DNA of 64,000 nucleotides, from NCBI RefSeq assembly GCF_027497215.1, contig NZ_CP114904.1:4979001-5043000 (forward strand), written 5' to 3'. The notes under the pieces were generated by a model. That model made no database searches, was not told the origin of the DNA, and saw nothing but the letters and a program-made list of their open reading frames with translations. The stretch's first letter is position 1, and the number at the start of each line of letters is the position of its first letter. Below are positions 1 to 9,924 of the stretch, piece by piece. The DNA is from Micromonospora sp. WMMD812. Its GTDB lineage: Bacteria; Actinomycetota; Actinomycetes; Mycobacteriales; Micromonosporaceae. The position numbers and the translations under genes were made by a program.

Positions 1-376
1 GCTGCCCGGTCCGTCGATGCGGTTCGCGGCCGGCAACGCGGGCAGCGGCGCGGACGCGATCGTCCTCGGCTTCCCGCTCGACGGGCCGTACAACGCCCAG
101 TCGGCGCGGATTCGGGACGTGGACCGGATCACCGGACCGGACATCTACTCCTCGGGCGACGTGACACGGGAGATCTACACGATCCGGGCGCTGGTCCGCA
201 GCGGCAACTCCGGTGGGCCGCTGGTCTCCTCGAACGGGCTCGTGCTGGGGGTGATCTTCGCGGCGGCGGCGGACGATCCGAACACCGGCTTCGCGGTCAC
301 CGCGGCGGAGGCCCGCCCGGTCGCCCTGGCCGGCGCCGAGCGCACCCGCGCGACCGGCACCGGCGAGTGCACCTGA
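1..376 (+). CDS. MarP-like periplasmic serine protease, C-terminal part (5' end outside window)
   Basis: The reading frame is open from the window edge (frame of base 2) to a TGA at 374-376, so only the last 124 or so residues are visible. They contain the trypsin-fold active-site motif GNSGGP followed by a short beta-rich tail ending in a GECT segment. The layout resembles the C-terminal protease domain of actinobacterial MarP-type membrane serine proteases (CvpA-like membrane part plus trypsin domain), which in mycobacteria support acid and oxidative stress resistance. The membrane part, His and Asp of the triad lie outside the window, so the family call rests on the Ser region alone. It converges on the PAP2 gene, with about 50 bp between the stops. 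Confidence 0.7.
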   Translation, partial: LPGPSMRFAAGNAGSGADAIVLGFPLDGPYNAQSARIRDVDRITGPDIYSSGDVTREIYTIRALVRSGNSGGPLVSSNGLVLGVIFAAAADDPNTGFAVTAAEARPVALAGAERTRATGTGECT

Positions 377-427
377 CCCGATTCGGCAGGAGCGCCCTTG
401 TGGGGCGGCCAGCGTCGGGCGGACTGA

Positions 428-1159
428 TCACGGCACGAGGGGCTCGGAGCGAGGTGTGGCGCGGTCGTCGCTGGTGGGGGTGACGGTCGGCAGTGTCGCG
501 CGCCCCCATCGAACGCCACGGTCAAGGATCGACCGGGCCATGATGGCCACGCAGGCGCCGCCGTTGAGGAAGGACGCGACCACGTCGCTCGGGTGGTGCA
601 TGCCCCGATACATGCGGGTCAGCGCGACGCCGACCGGCACCAGCACGAGCAGCATCCACCAGCTGGCCTTGGCGGCGGTGCTGCGTACCTGCAGCGCCAG
701 CAGCACAGCGATGCCCACGTAGAGGGCCACCGCCGCCGAGGTGTGCCCGGACGGAAAGCTGGACGTGGGCGGGGAGACGTCCATGTGCTCGACGGCCGGC
801 CGCCGGCGGTCGATGACCATCGTAGTCAGCAGGAACACCAGCGCCTGCGCGCTGACCGCGGCGCAGAGAAACAGCGGCTCCCGCCAGCGACGTAGCCACA
901 GCCGCAGTGCCAGCGCGGCCAGCGCGGTGACCAGCACGATCATCTGGGTGCTGGCCAGGGTGCTGAAGACGAGCGACACGTCGTTCCAACCGGCCGTGCG
1001 ATCGGCGGCGAGTTCCCGATTGACCGCGTCCTCGGCGGTGAACGGCCAGGACCGGACGAGCACCCGGGTGACCAGCCCGCCCAGAAGCAGCATGACGGAG
1101 AGCAGCAGAGCCACCGGCAGCAGCACGCGACGGACGATCTGGACCATGGTGTCGGCCAT
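428..1159 (-). CDS. PAP2-family membrane phosphatase (first of two)
   Basis: This 243-residue protein has about six hydrophobic segments, beginning with an N-terminal helix at residues 10-35. It carries the three PAP2 phosphatase motifs: an RRRP element, PSGH in the middle, and an R-x5-H-x3-D element (RMYRGMHHPSD) near the C terminus. Such enzymes dephosphorylate lipid phosphates such as undecaprenyl diphosphate or phosphatidic acid at the outer membrane face, and the exact substrate cannot be read from sequence. The start is the ATG at 1157-1159; a second ATG four codons in is possible. A second PAP2 gene follows upstream on the same strand, after a gap of about 100 bp. Confidence 0.85.
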   Translation of the reverse strand: MADTMVQIVRRVLLPVALLLSVMLLLGGLVTRVLVRSWPFTAEDAVNRELAADRTAGWNDVSLVFSTLASTQMIVLVTALAALALRLWLRRWREPLFLCAAVSAQALVFLLTTMVIDRRRPAVEHMDVSPPTSSFPSGHTSAAVALYVGIAVLLALQVRSTAAKASWWMLLVLVPVGVALTRMYRGMHHPSDVVASFLNGGACVAIMARSILDRGVRWGRATLPTVTPTSDDRATPRSEPLVP

Positions 1160-1263
1160 GGGCCCGCCAATACCCGTCGAGCCGATCCGTTACGCCTTGG
1201 CGCCGTCCGTCCCGATCCAGGCCGGCCCGGAACCGTGGCGCCAGCGCGGCGGCTCGCCGCCGG

Positions 1264-2052
1264 TCAGTCCTCCCCGGATCGCTCCCCGGGCTCCGGCGCG
1301 ACGCCATCGCGGACTGCCTGGGCCGGAGCCAGCCGCACTCGGTGCCGCCAGACGGTGAGGGCCGCGGCGGTGGCGGCCACCACGGCCGTGCCGAGAAGCC
1401 AACCGCCGACCACGTCGCTGGTCCAGTGCACGCCCAACGTCACCCGGCTCACCCCGGTCACCACGGCCAGCAGCAGCGCGCCAGCCCAGAGCGCCGAGCG
1501 CCCCGGCCCGCTCCGGTGCGGCAGGAAAACCACCAGCAGCACCCCGGCGGCCAGGGTGGCGTTGAGGGCGTGCCCGGACGGGAAGGCGTAGCCGGCGGCC
1601 CGGGCCACCGGGTCCAGCAGTTCCGGCCGGTCGCGGCCGACGAGCAGCTTGAGCAGCGGGCCGAGCAGCCCGCCCACCAGCATGGTGACCGCCACCCAGA
1701 GCGCCAGTCGGCGCGCGCCCCGGCTGACCAGCCAGATCACCACCACCAGCGCGCCGGCGCGCAGCGGCATCGGCCCGAACACGTTGGTCCAGATGCTCAT
1801 CACCCGGACCCACTCCGGGTGGGTCAGCGCGTACCCGTGCAGCGTGTCGGTCACCGCCGCGTCCAGCCGGTGCAGCGGCGGCCAGGCGTCGAGCACGAGG
1901 AGCCCGAGCAGCGAGAACGGCACGAGCACCAGGAACGCGGCCATCGCGGCCAGGGTCAGGCGTAGACCCAGCGAGTGCTCGGGGTCGAGCCGGCGGCGTC
2001 GCCACGACACCCCGTCGACGGGGACCAGGGTGCGCGGGCCGGGCGTGCTCAT
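1264..2052 (-). CDS. PAP2-family membrane phosphatase (second of two)
   Basis: This 262-residue protein carries the PAP2 signature: GRDRP, then PSGHALN, then SRVTLGVHWTSD. There are about six membrane segments, and a basic N-terminal tail of some 25 residues precedes the first. I take the ATG at 2050-2052 as the start because the frame upstream reads low-complexity Arg/Pro sequence without family character. It is about 30% similar by eye to the neighbouring PAP2 protein around the motifs only, so this is not a recent duplication. It probably acts on a lipid phosphate at the cell surface; the substrate is unknown. Confidence 0.85.
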   Translation of the reverse strand: MSTPGPRTLVPVDGVSWRRRRLDPEHSLGLRLTLAAMAAFLVLVPFSLLGLLVLDAWPPLHRLDAAVTDTLHGYALTHPEWVRVMSIWTNVFGPMPLRAGALVVVIWLVSRGARRLALWVAVTMLVGGLLGPLLKLLVGRDRPELLDPVARAAGYAFPSGHALNATLAAGVLLVVFLPHRSGPGRSALWAGALLLAVVTGVSRVTLGVHWTSDVVGGWLLGTAVVAATAAALTVWRHRVRLAPAQAVRDGVAPEPGERSGED

Positions 2053-2096
2053 GGCGTCAGTTGTACCCGCCGGACGGGCGGTCAGACCCGGACGCT

Positions 2097-3419
2097 TCAG
2101 CGGCCGCGCTGACGGAACCGGCGCACCATCAACGCCGCGCCGGTGACCAGCGCGACGAAGACCGCGGCTCCGGTCCAGAGCCGTTCCGGCGCCGAGTCGT
2201 CCTGCGCACCGGCCGGGCGGGCGGTCCACCGGGTCTGCTGGCGCGGAGCGGTGAGGCTGAGCGGGTCGCTGCCCGCGCCGGCCGCCGGGTCGCCCTGGTC
2301 GAGCCCCGGCGCGGCCCCGAAGCCCACCACGCCGGGGGAGGCGTTGTCGTCCAGCGGGTTGCCGCTCACCGACGGCACGTCGGCGGTCAGGGCCGCCACC
2401 GGATCCACCAGGCCGTATCCGAAGCGGTCGTCCCGGCCGGTCGGGCCGATGTCCCGTGCGGTGGCGAGCAGCCGGTTGACCACCTCACCCGCCGACATCT
2501 GCGGGTAGCGGGAGCGCACCAGCGCGGCGGTGGCGGCCACCAGCGGGGCCGCGAAGCTGGTGCCCTGCACCCGCCAGTAGCCGCGGGGACGTGCGCCGAC
2601 CAGTCCGGTGGCCGGCGCGGTGAGCACCGTGGCCCGGCCGGTGATCGACCCGGACCAGAGGTTCTCGCTGCTGCGTTCCAGGCCGGCGACCGCGATGACG
2701 CCCGGCTCGCGGGCCGGGTACCAGACCTTCGTGCTGGTCGAGGTGGCGAGATTGCCGGTGCAGGCGATGACCACCACGTCGCGGGCGAACGCGTAGTCCA
2801 GGGCGGCGGCCAGGGCGGGGCTGTCACCGCTGCCGCCCAGCGACAGGTTGATCACCCGGGCGCCGTTGTCGACGGCCCAGCGGACCCCGCGGGCGACGAT
2901 CATCGCGTCGTCGTAGCGATTCTCGGCGTCGAGGACGCGGACCGGAAGGATCCGCGCGTCCGGCGCGAGCCCGACCACGCCCTGCTTGTCGTCGTCGCGC
3001 CCGGCGATGAGGCTGGCCACCGTGGTGCCGTGGCCGACCGGGTCGGGCTCGGGGCCGCCCCCGGGGGTGACCAGGTCGAGCCCGGGCAGCACCTGCCCGA
3101 CGAGATCGGGGTGGCTGCCGTCCACTCCGGAGTCGATCACGGCGACGGTGACCCCGCGCCCGGTCGCGCTGCGCCACGCCGTGGCCGCGTTCAGCTCGTC
3201 GAGCTGCCACTGCTCGTCACGGACCTGGTCCGGCCGGCTCGGCGCGTCGCCCGGAGCGAGCGCCATCGGGGCACCGGTGACCTCGCGCGCGGAGGCCGGG
3301 GCGGCACCGGCGGGCGCCACCGGACCGGCGACCGCGACGACGGTCGCCGCGACGCCGAGCAGCGCCCGGCCGGCGAGCCGTCGGGCCGCCGGCGGGCAGC
3401 TGTGCCGAACCCCAGTCAC
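2097..3419 (-). CDS. mycP: Mycosin-like subtilisin serine protease (type VII secretion associated)
   Basis: The protein has 440 residues with an N-terminal signal segment (about 15-40), a peptidase S8 domain, and a C-terminal transmembrane helix (about 412-430) followed by a short RRFRQRGR tail. The catalytic Asp lies in VIDSGVDGSHPD (near residue 95), His in GHGTTVAS (near 130) and Ser in GTSFAAP (near 286). An N-terminal WQLDELN segment precedes the catalytic core, as in mycosins, the membrane-anchored proteases of ESX systems. The start is a GTG at 3417-3419 just after a GAGG. The frame stays open far upstream into eccC sequence, but only because no stop intervenes. It sits 86 bp after the eccC remnant. 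Confidence 0.88.
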   Translation of the reverse strand: MTGVRHSCPPAARRLAGRALLGVAATVVAVAGPVAPAGAAPASAREVTGAPMALAPGDAPSRPDQVRDEQWQLDELNAATAWRSATGRGVTVAVIDSGVDGSHPDLVGQVLPGLDLVTPGGGPEPDPVGHGTTVASLIAGRDDDKQGVVGLAPDARILPVRVLDAENRYDDAMIVARGVRWAVDNGARVINLSLGGSGDSPALAAALDYAFARDVVVIACTGNLATSTSTKVWYPAREPGVIAVAGLERSSENLWSGSITGRATVLTAPATGLVGARPRGYWRVQGTSFAAPLVAATAALVRSRYPQMSAGEVVNRLLATARDIGPTGRDDRFGYGLVDPVAALTADVPSVSGNPLDDNASPGVVGFGAAPGLDQGDPAAGAGSDPLSLTAPRQQTRWTARPAGAQDDSAPERLWTGAAVFVALVTGAALMVRRFRQRGR

Positions 3420-3505
3420 ATTCCTCAGCCATTCATCGGGACACAACCGCGACGTTCGGAGATTACCGGGTCTCCCCCCGACTTCGGTGAGATCCGTCGA
3501 ACCGG

Positions 3506-6500
3506 TCACGGTGGCGGCAGGTGGGCCAGCTGCACCAGGCGTACGCCCTCTCGCCGCGTGACCAGCCGACCACGGCCCGGCGGCAGCGGCCCGGGGCGGA
3601 CGGGGCCGACCAGGGCGCCCTCCTCCGGGCTGCCGGCCATCACCAGCCCGGCGGTGGAGAGTTCCCGCAGCCGCTGGACGATCGGCTCGTACTGGGCCCG
3701 GCCCGCGCCGCCGGTCCGGCGGGCCAGGACCAGGTGCAGACCGACGTCCCGGGCCTGGGGCAGGTACTCCTCCAGGGCGCGCAGCGGGTTGGCCGGGCCG
3801 GCGGCCACCAGGTCGTAGTCGTCGACCAGCACGAACAGCTCCGGCCCGGTCCACCACGACCGGTCGCGCAGCTGCTGCGGGGTGACCTCGGGGCCGGCGA
3901 TGCGGCGGGCGAGGTAGCCGGCGGCCGACTCGACCAGATCGGCGGTGTGCGCGGCGGCGGTGCCGTAGCCGATCAGGTGCGGCGACTCGATGGCCCCGAG
4001 CAGGCTGCGCCGGTAGTCGACCAGGATCACCCGCGCCTGCTCCGGGGTGAACCGGGTGACGATCGTGGTGGCCAGCGCGCGCAGGAACGAGGACTTCCCG
4101 CACTCGGCGTCGCCGAAGACCACGAAGTGCGGTTCGGACGCGAAGTCCAGAGCCACCGGGCGCAGGTCGGCCTCGGCGATCCCCACCGGCAGCCGCAGGC
4201 CGCTCGTCGCGACGAGGTCCAGCTCGGCGTAGGGGAGCGCCGGTGGGAGCAGCCGCACCCGAGGCGCGGGTGGGCCGGGCCAGGCAGCCTCGACCACCCG
4301 CTTGACCAGGTCGGCGGTGTCCGCGGTGGAGTCGGCGAGCCGAGGCAGCGCGGTGAGGAATAGCAGGCTCTCGGCGGTGATCGCCCCGGCCGGGGGACTG
4401 CTCCGGCACGTTCGCCGCAGCCCGGCGGGCCACCAGTGAGTCGGCCGGGTCGCCCAGGCGCAGCTCCAGCCGGGAACCGAACAGGTCTCGGATCACCGGT
4501 CGGAAGTCCAGCCAGCGCAGCGCGGTGGTCACCACGTGCACCCCGTACGAGAGGCCCCGGGTCGCCAGGTCGGTGATCAGCGGTTCCAGGTCGTCGTACT
4601 CGGCGCGGAGTGTCGTCCAGCCGTCGACCACGAGGAACACGTCGCCGAACGGGTCGAGGCGGGCTGGTTGGTCGCACCCAGAGCGGCCCGCCGCTGCCGG
4701 TACGCCGTCATCGACTCGACGCCCAGCTCGGCGAAGCGCCGCTCCCGCTCCGCCAGCAGTGTGGACACCTCCCCGACGGTCCGCCGGACCGCCGTCGGGT
4801 CGGCCCGGCCGCTCACCCCGCCGACGTGCGGCAGGTCGCGCAGCGCGGCCAACCCGCCGCCGCCGAAGTCGAGACAGTAGACCTGCACCTCGGCCGGGGT
4901 GTGGCTGAGCGCGAGCGCGCAGATCAGCGTCCGCAGCACCGTCGACTTGCCGCTCTGCGGGGCGCCGACCACCGCGACGTGCCCGGCCGCGCCGTCCAGC
5001 GCCAACCAGAGCAGGTCCCGGCGCTGCTCGAACGGTCGGTCCACCACCGCGACCGGCACGCCGAGCGCGCCGTGCAGCTCCGGGTTGGCGCTGCCGAGGC
5101 CGCGTGCCGGGTCGACCGCGAGCGGGCCGAGCAGCTCGTCCAGCGCGGGCGGACGGTCCAGCGGTGGCAGCCAGACCTGGTGCGCCGGTGGGCCCTGCCC
5201 GGCCAGCCGGTCGACGAGCAGGTCCAGGAGGCTTGCCCGGCCTTCCTCGTCCACCGGCTGCGGCGGGCGGGCGTCGCCGGCTCGGGCACCGGCACGACGT
5301 GGGTGGTGAAGGTGAGCAGGCGCGCCGTGCCGCCGGCGCCGGAGCCGGCCGCCGGGCCGCGGCGGGGCAGCGCGCCGGAGACGTACGCGGCCTTGAACCG
5401 GATCAGCGGCTCGGTGCCGAATCGCAGGTAGCCGTGGCCGGGGGTGCGGGGCAGCTCGTGGGCGTCCGGAACCCCGAGCACCGTCCGCGACTCCAGCGCC
5501 GAGAAGGTGCGCAGCCCGATCCGGTACAACAGGTGGGTGTCCAGCCCACGCAGCCGCCCCTCCTCCAGCCGCTGCGAGGCGAGCAGCAGGTGGACGCCGA
5601 GCGACCGGCCCAGCCGGCCGATCTGCACGAAGAGATCGATGAAGTCGGGCTTGGCGGAGAGCAGCTCGGAGAATTCGTCGCAGATCAGCAGCAGCGACGG
5701 CAGCGGCGCGAGAGGGGCGCCGGCAGAGCGGGCCCGTTCGTAGTCCCGCAGGCTGGCGAAGTTGCCGGCCCGGCGGAGCAGCTCCTGCCGGCGGACCAGT
5801 TCGCCGTTGATGGCGTCGACCATCCGGTCGACCAGCGGCAGCGCGTCGGCCAGGTTGGTGATCACGGCCGCGGTGTGCGGCAGGCGGTCGCAGGACGCGA
5901 AGGTCGCGCCGCCCTTGAAGTCGATCAGGACGAAGTTGAGCTGCTCCGAGCTGTGCGTCGCGGCCAACCCGAGCACCAGGGTCCGCAGCAGCTCGGACTT
6001 GCCGGAGCCGGTCGCCCCGATCAGCAGCCCGTGCGGGCCCATCCCGTCCTGTGCGGACTCCTTGAGGTCCGGCTCGATCGCACCGCCGTCGGCGCCGACC
6101 CCGATCGGCACCCGCAGCCGCTCCCGGGCCGAGCGGTGCGCCCAGCCCTGCTCGACCGTGAAGCCCTCGGGGTCACCGAGGCCGAGCAGCTCGGGCAGCC
6201 CCAGGTCGGCGTGGAGCTGGGCGTCCGGGCCGCGGGCCGTACCGGCGAGGCGCAGCGGGGCCAGCCGCCGGGCGACCGCCTCGGCGTCGGCCGGGTCGAG
6301 GCGGTCGGCGACGCCCACCTCGGCGTGCCCTTCGGCCGAGTGCGAGTGCAGCCGTCCGTCGCGCAGCGCGAGCAGCAGCGCGTACCGGTCGAGCAGCCGG
6401 GGTGGCGGCGTGTCCAGGTCGAGCACGGTGACCGCGTCGATGCCGCCGTCGCCGACCAACTCGGTGGCGCCGGTCAGGTCACCGCCGTCGAGCACCACCA

Positions 6501-7122
6501 CCACGTGCGGGCCGTCGGTCGCCGGCCCGGCCGGGCTGAACCGGGACCGGTTGCTCAGCACCTCGTCGAGCAGCCGTTCCAACTCGACGGCGGAGCTGGT
6601 GACCAGCCGCACCGCGCCGAGCGCGTCGGTGCGGGACCGGTGGTGGGCGTGCGGAAGCCACTTGACCCACTCCCAGGCGGCCCGCCGCTCCGGGCCGGCG
6701 CAGACGGCGAGCAGCACCTCGTCCGGGGCGTGGAAGACCGCGAGCTGGGTGAGCACCGCCCGGACCAGCGCGCGGCCGTGGGCGCCCCGCGCCGGCCCGC
6801 CGTCCGGCGCCGTGCCGCCGTCGGCGCCGGTGCTGGTGCGCGCAGGGGTGTCCGCGGTGTCGCGCACGAAGACCCGGGCGAAGCTGCGCAGCGAGAGTGC
6901 CACCGGCAGGTCCGGCACCACGGAGTACGCGTCCAGGAACCGGCGCAGCGCGCCGGCGGTCATCGGCTCCAGCTCCTCGAGCGGTCGGGTGACCGGCGGG
7001 ACCAGCGGAGTCGCCAGGGTCTGCGGTCCGACGGCCACCCGGACCACGGCGAAGTCCGGATCGGCCGGGCGGCGTTCCCAGACCCGGTGGCTCGCCACCG
7101 TCGACCAGAACGAACGGGCCCG
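3506..7122 (-). pseudogene. eccC: eccC (type VII secretion FtsK/SpoIIIE ATPase), 5'-truncated and frameshifted
   Basis: Three FtsK-type ATPase domains of an EccC are recognisable in order, but in different frames. Domain 1 (about 7120-5260) has Walker A GATGSGKS and Walker B LLLICDE. Domain 2 has GAPQSGKS. Its C-terminal half lies in another frame from about 4660 (LDPFGDVFLVVDGW). Domain 3 (about 4390-3506) has GDAECGKS and LFVLVDDYD. The frame changes fall near 5255 and 4662 (each fits one missing base) and near 4388 (fits one extra G in a CCGGGG run). The N-terminal membrane part of EccC is absent: similarity begins at a WERRPADPDF segment right at the ppa terminator. A GTG at 7096-7098 is the only plausible residual start. 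No stop codons are scattered inside, so decay is recent or the indels are sequencing errors. Confidence 0.8.
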
Positions 7123-7154
7123 GGGGCTGCTCGGCTGAGCGGCCCCCGGGCCCG
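7115..7154 (-). terminator. Intrinsic terminator of ppa
   Basis: Perfect 13-bp arms (7115-7127 and 7142-7154, GGGCCCGGGGGC-type) enclose a loop that itself contains a GCTC/GAGC stem. The hairpin lies 20 bp after the ppa stop. No strong T tract follows, as is common in actinomycetes. The distal arm overlaps the first recognisable eccC codons. Confidence 0.7.
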
Positions 7155-7174
7155 TCGCGATGTCTCTGGCGGGC

Positions 7175-7681
7175 TCAGTGCGCGGCGTCGCCGCGCTCCT
7201 CGGCCTCCTCGGCGCGCCGGTAGGACGCCCGGATCTCGGCCTCGGCCTCGGTACGCCCCACCCAGGTGGCGCCCTCGACCGACTTGCCCGGCTCCAGGTC
7301 CTTGTACACCTCGAAGAAGTGCTGGATTTCCAGCCGGTCGAACTCGCCGAGGTGGTGGATGTCGCGCAGGTGCTCCTGGCGCGGGTCCTCGTAGGGGACG
7401 CAGAGGACCTTGTCGTCCCCACCCTTCTCGTCCGTCATCCGGAACATGCCGATGGTGCGGCACCGGATCAGGCAGCCCGGGAAGGTCGGCTCCGGGACCA
7501 GCACCAGCGCGTCCAGCGGATCGCCGTCCTCGCCGAGGGTGCCCTCGATGAAGCCGTAGTCCGCCGGGTACTGGGTGGACGTGAAGAGGGTGCGGTCAAG
7601 CCGGATGCGCCCGGTCTTGTGGTCGACCTCGTACTTGTTGCGGTGACCCTTGGGGATCTCAACCGTGACGTCGAAATCCAT
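7175..7681 (-). CDS. ppa: Inorganic pyrophosphatase
   Basis: This is a soluble family I pyrophosphatase of 168 residues, hydrolysing PPi to two phosphates and so pulling biosynthetic reactions forward. The metal-binding signature EDGDPLDAL is present, with further conserved acidic and Lys residues (KYEVD near the N terminus; YPADYGFI). The start ATG at 7679-7681 ([12 protein letters not shown]) has a GGGAG ribosome site 7 bases upstream; the frame upstream of it has no family character. It is transcribed divergently from dacB and ends in a strong hairpin terminator. In mycobacteria ppa is likewise next to dacB. Confidence 0.97.
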   Translation of the reverse strand: MDFDVTVEIPKGHRNKYEVDHKTGRIRLDRTLFTSTQYPADYGFIEGTLGEDGDPLDALVLVPEPTFPGCLIRCRTIGMFRMTDEKGGDDKVLCVPYEDPRQEHLRDIHHLGEFDRLEIQHFFEVYKDLEPGKSVEGATWVGRTEAEAEIRASYRRAEEAEERGDAAH

Positions 7682-7832
7682 CTGCACGCTCCCTCGTCTG
7701 CCCACGCTGGCCAACGGAACTAGCGGCCGCCGCCCGGACAGGTGAAAGCCACCCGCCGGCTCCGGCCGCCGCATAGTGTTCGGACCGAAGTAGTGTCACC
7801 CAAGCCGGTTTCCACTGGGGGAGGAGGGGGTC

Positions 7833-9764
7833 GTGGGGAGGGAAGATTCACACTACCGCCCGGAGTCGGGGTCTGGACGCGGTACCGGACGATCTGGTTC
7901 CGGCGGTGCGACCGGGCGCGTACCGGTGCCCGACGCCCAGCCGCCCCGCGCCACCGGCCCGACCCCCGGCCCCACCCCACCGCCGGCCTGGCAGCCGCCG
8001 CACGACCCCCGCGCGACCGGTCCGGACCGGGGCCGCTTCCCGACCCTCGGCCCCGATCGGCCGATGACGCCGCCGACCTTCCCCGCGGCGTACCCCTCCG
8101 GCCCGGCCCCGACCTCCGGGATCCCGACCAGCCCCGCGCCCGCCGGTCCACGCCCGGCCCACGAACCGGCCGACCCGGGCTACGCCCCGGCGGGGGCGGG
8201 CGCGCCGCGCACCGCCGGCCGGGCTCAGGTGAGCCCGGCCGGAGCCGGCCCGACCGCGGGACCCTCCGGCGGCGGCCCGGTGAGCGCACCGCCCGGCGCC
8301 CCGGATCCGGCCGCCCCGCCGCCCCGGCGCCGGCGTCGGCTGCCGGTGGTGCTCGCCGTGGTCCTCCTGCTCGTGCTCGCCGGCGTCGGTGTGGTGGTGG
8401 TGCGTCCCGGCCCGGTCGCCGGCTGGCTCGACCCGGGGGCGGAGTCTCCGCAGGCGACCACGGGACCACCCGACCCGGCGCCGTCGGCAGTGCTGGCCGA
8501 CGCCGACCCGAACGCCCCGCTGCCCACCGCCGACGGGATACGCGCCGCGCTCGATCCGCTGGTCCGGGCCGCCGCCCTCGGCGACCGGGTGAACGTGTCG
8601 GTGGCGGACGTGTCCACCGGGGAGTCGCTCTTCGCCAAGGGCGCCGACGACGGCACCGTCCCCGCCTCGGTGACCAAGCTGGTCACCGGGGTCACCGTGC
8701 TGGCCGCGCGGGGGCCGGCGTACCGGATCCCCACCCGGGCGGTGGCCGGCGCGAACCCCGGCGAGGTGGTGATCGTGGGCGGTGGCGACCCCACCCTGGC
8801 GGTCGACAAGAACGGCTTCTACCCGGGCGCCGCCCGCCTGGACGACCTGGCTGCCCAGGTCAAGCAGGCTCTCGGCGGGACCGCCCCGACCAAGGTGATC
8901 GTCGACTCCTCGCTCTACTCCGGCCCGGTCCACGAACCCGGCTGGGACGACGACATCCCGACCGGCGGCTACGGCGGGGCGATCACCGCCCTGATGACCG
9001 ACGGCGCGCGCGGCGACGTCTCGCAGGCCAAGAAGGACCACGAGGACGGCAACCACGCCGCCGACCGGGTGTCGCAGCCCGACCTCACCGCCGGCCGCGC
9101 GTTCGCCCGGCTGCTCGGTCTGCCGAACTCGGCGGTCAGCCGGGGCAAGGCGCCCGCCGGCGGGGCCGGCGCGGCGGCCGGCGCCCCCGGCAGCGAGCTG
9201 GGCAAGGTCGAGTCCCTGCCGATGGTCCGGCTGGTCGACATGATGATCACCGACAGCGACAACATCATCGCCGAGGCGATGGCCCGCCAGGTGGCGCTGG
9301 CGAAGAACAAGCCGGCCTCGTTCGTCGGGGCCGCCGCGGCGATGGACGCCGTGGCCGGCGAGCTGGGCCTGCCCGCCGACGAGTTGGCCCTCGCCGACGG
9401 CAGCGGCCTGTCGCGCACCGACCGGATCAGCCCGTCGCTGCTCACCGACCTGATCGCGCTCGCCGGCAGCGGCAGCCACCCTGAGTTGGCCGCCATCTTC
9501 GGCGGCCTGCCGGTCGGTGGCTGGTCCGGCACCCTGAACGAGCGTTACGAGGCGGCGGCGACCAAGGCCGGCGCCGGTGTGGTCCGGGCCAAGACCGGCA
9601 CGCTCACCGGCGTGCACGCCATCGCCGGGCTGGTGACGACCGCCGACGGGCGGCTGCTCACCTTCGCCGTGCTCACCGACCGCGCGCCGGCGGACGGGCA
9701 GACCGCCGCCCGGGGCGCGCTGGACCGGATCGCCGCCACCCTGGCGCGCTGCGGCTGCCGCTGA
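7833..9764 (+). CDS. dacB: D-alanyl-D-alanine carboxypeptidase/endopeptidase (PBP4, peptidase S13)
   Basis: The 643-residue protein has a proline/glycine-rich cytoplasmic tail (about 1-165), one membrane helix (about 168-192), and an extracellular S13 domain. The three penicillin-binding motifs are visible: SVTK (Ser nucleophile near residue 279), SDN (near 474) and KTG (near 586). It trims or cleaves peptidoglycan stem-peptide crosslinks outside the membrane. The start is a GTG behind a long purine-rich GGGGGAGGAGGGGG ribosome site. The long disordered N-terminal tail is unusual against DacB of other phyla but typical of actinomycete PBPs. TAGTGT hexamers in the 150-bp gap to ppa are promoter candidates. 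Confidence 0.95.
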   Translation: MGREDSHYRPESGSGRGTGRSGSGGATGRVPVPDAQPPRATGPTPGPTPPPAWQPPHDPRATGPDRGRFPTLGPDRPMTPPTFPAAYPSGPAPTSGIPTSPAPAGPRPAHEPADPGYAPAGAGAPRTAGRAQVSPAGAGPTAGPSGGGPVSAPPGAPDPAAPPPRRRRRLPVVLAVVLLLVLAGVGVVVVRPGPVAGWLDPGAESPQATTGPPDPAPSAVLADADPNAPLPTADGIRAALDPLVRAAALGDRVNVSVADVSTGESLFAKGADDGTVPASVTKLVTGVTVLAARGPAYRIPTRAVAGANPGEVVIVGGGDPTLAVDKNGFYPGAARLDDLAAQVKQALGGTAPTKVIVDSSLYSGPVHEPGWDDDIPTGGYGGAITALMTDGARGDVSQAKKDHEDGNHAADRVSQPDLTAGRAFARLLGLPNSAVSRGKAPAGGAGAAAGAPGSELGKVESLPMVRLVDMMITDSDNIIAEAMARQVALAKNKPASFVGAAAAMDAVAGELGLPADELALADGSGLSRTDRISPSLLTDLIALAGSGSHPELAAIFGGLPVGGWSGTLNERYEAAATKAGAGVVRAKTGTLTGVHAIAGLVTTADGRLLTFAVLTDRAPADGQTAARGALDRIAATLARCGCR

Positions 9765-9912
9765 CCGGCACGGCCGCCGTGCTGGGCGTCGTCGGGGCGC
9801 GCTGTGCCGCCGTGGATCTGCGGCCGGTGCCCTGACGGAGCCCGGTCGCGTGCCCGCGGCGATCGGCGTCGATCGGTCGCCGCGAGCCCGGGTCGGGCTG
9901 TTCCGGCGCGGG

Positions 9913-9918
9913 TACGGT
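9913..9918 (+). promoter_or_regulatory. -10 hexamer TACGGT giving a leaderless zincin mRNA
   Basis: TACGGT ends 7 bases before the A of the ATG at 9925, which places the predicted transcription start on the start codon. No Shine-Dalgarno sequence is present. Confidence 0.45.
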
Positions 9919-9924
9919 GGGTGC

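Noticed and set aside
2097..4640. A single long minus-strand frame joining an eccC fragment to the mycosin (possible fusion protein)
   Set aside because: EccC homology leaves this frame near 4388 and resumes in another; the part between about 4390 and 3420 has no family character, so the fusion is an artefact of missing stops.
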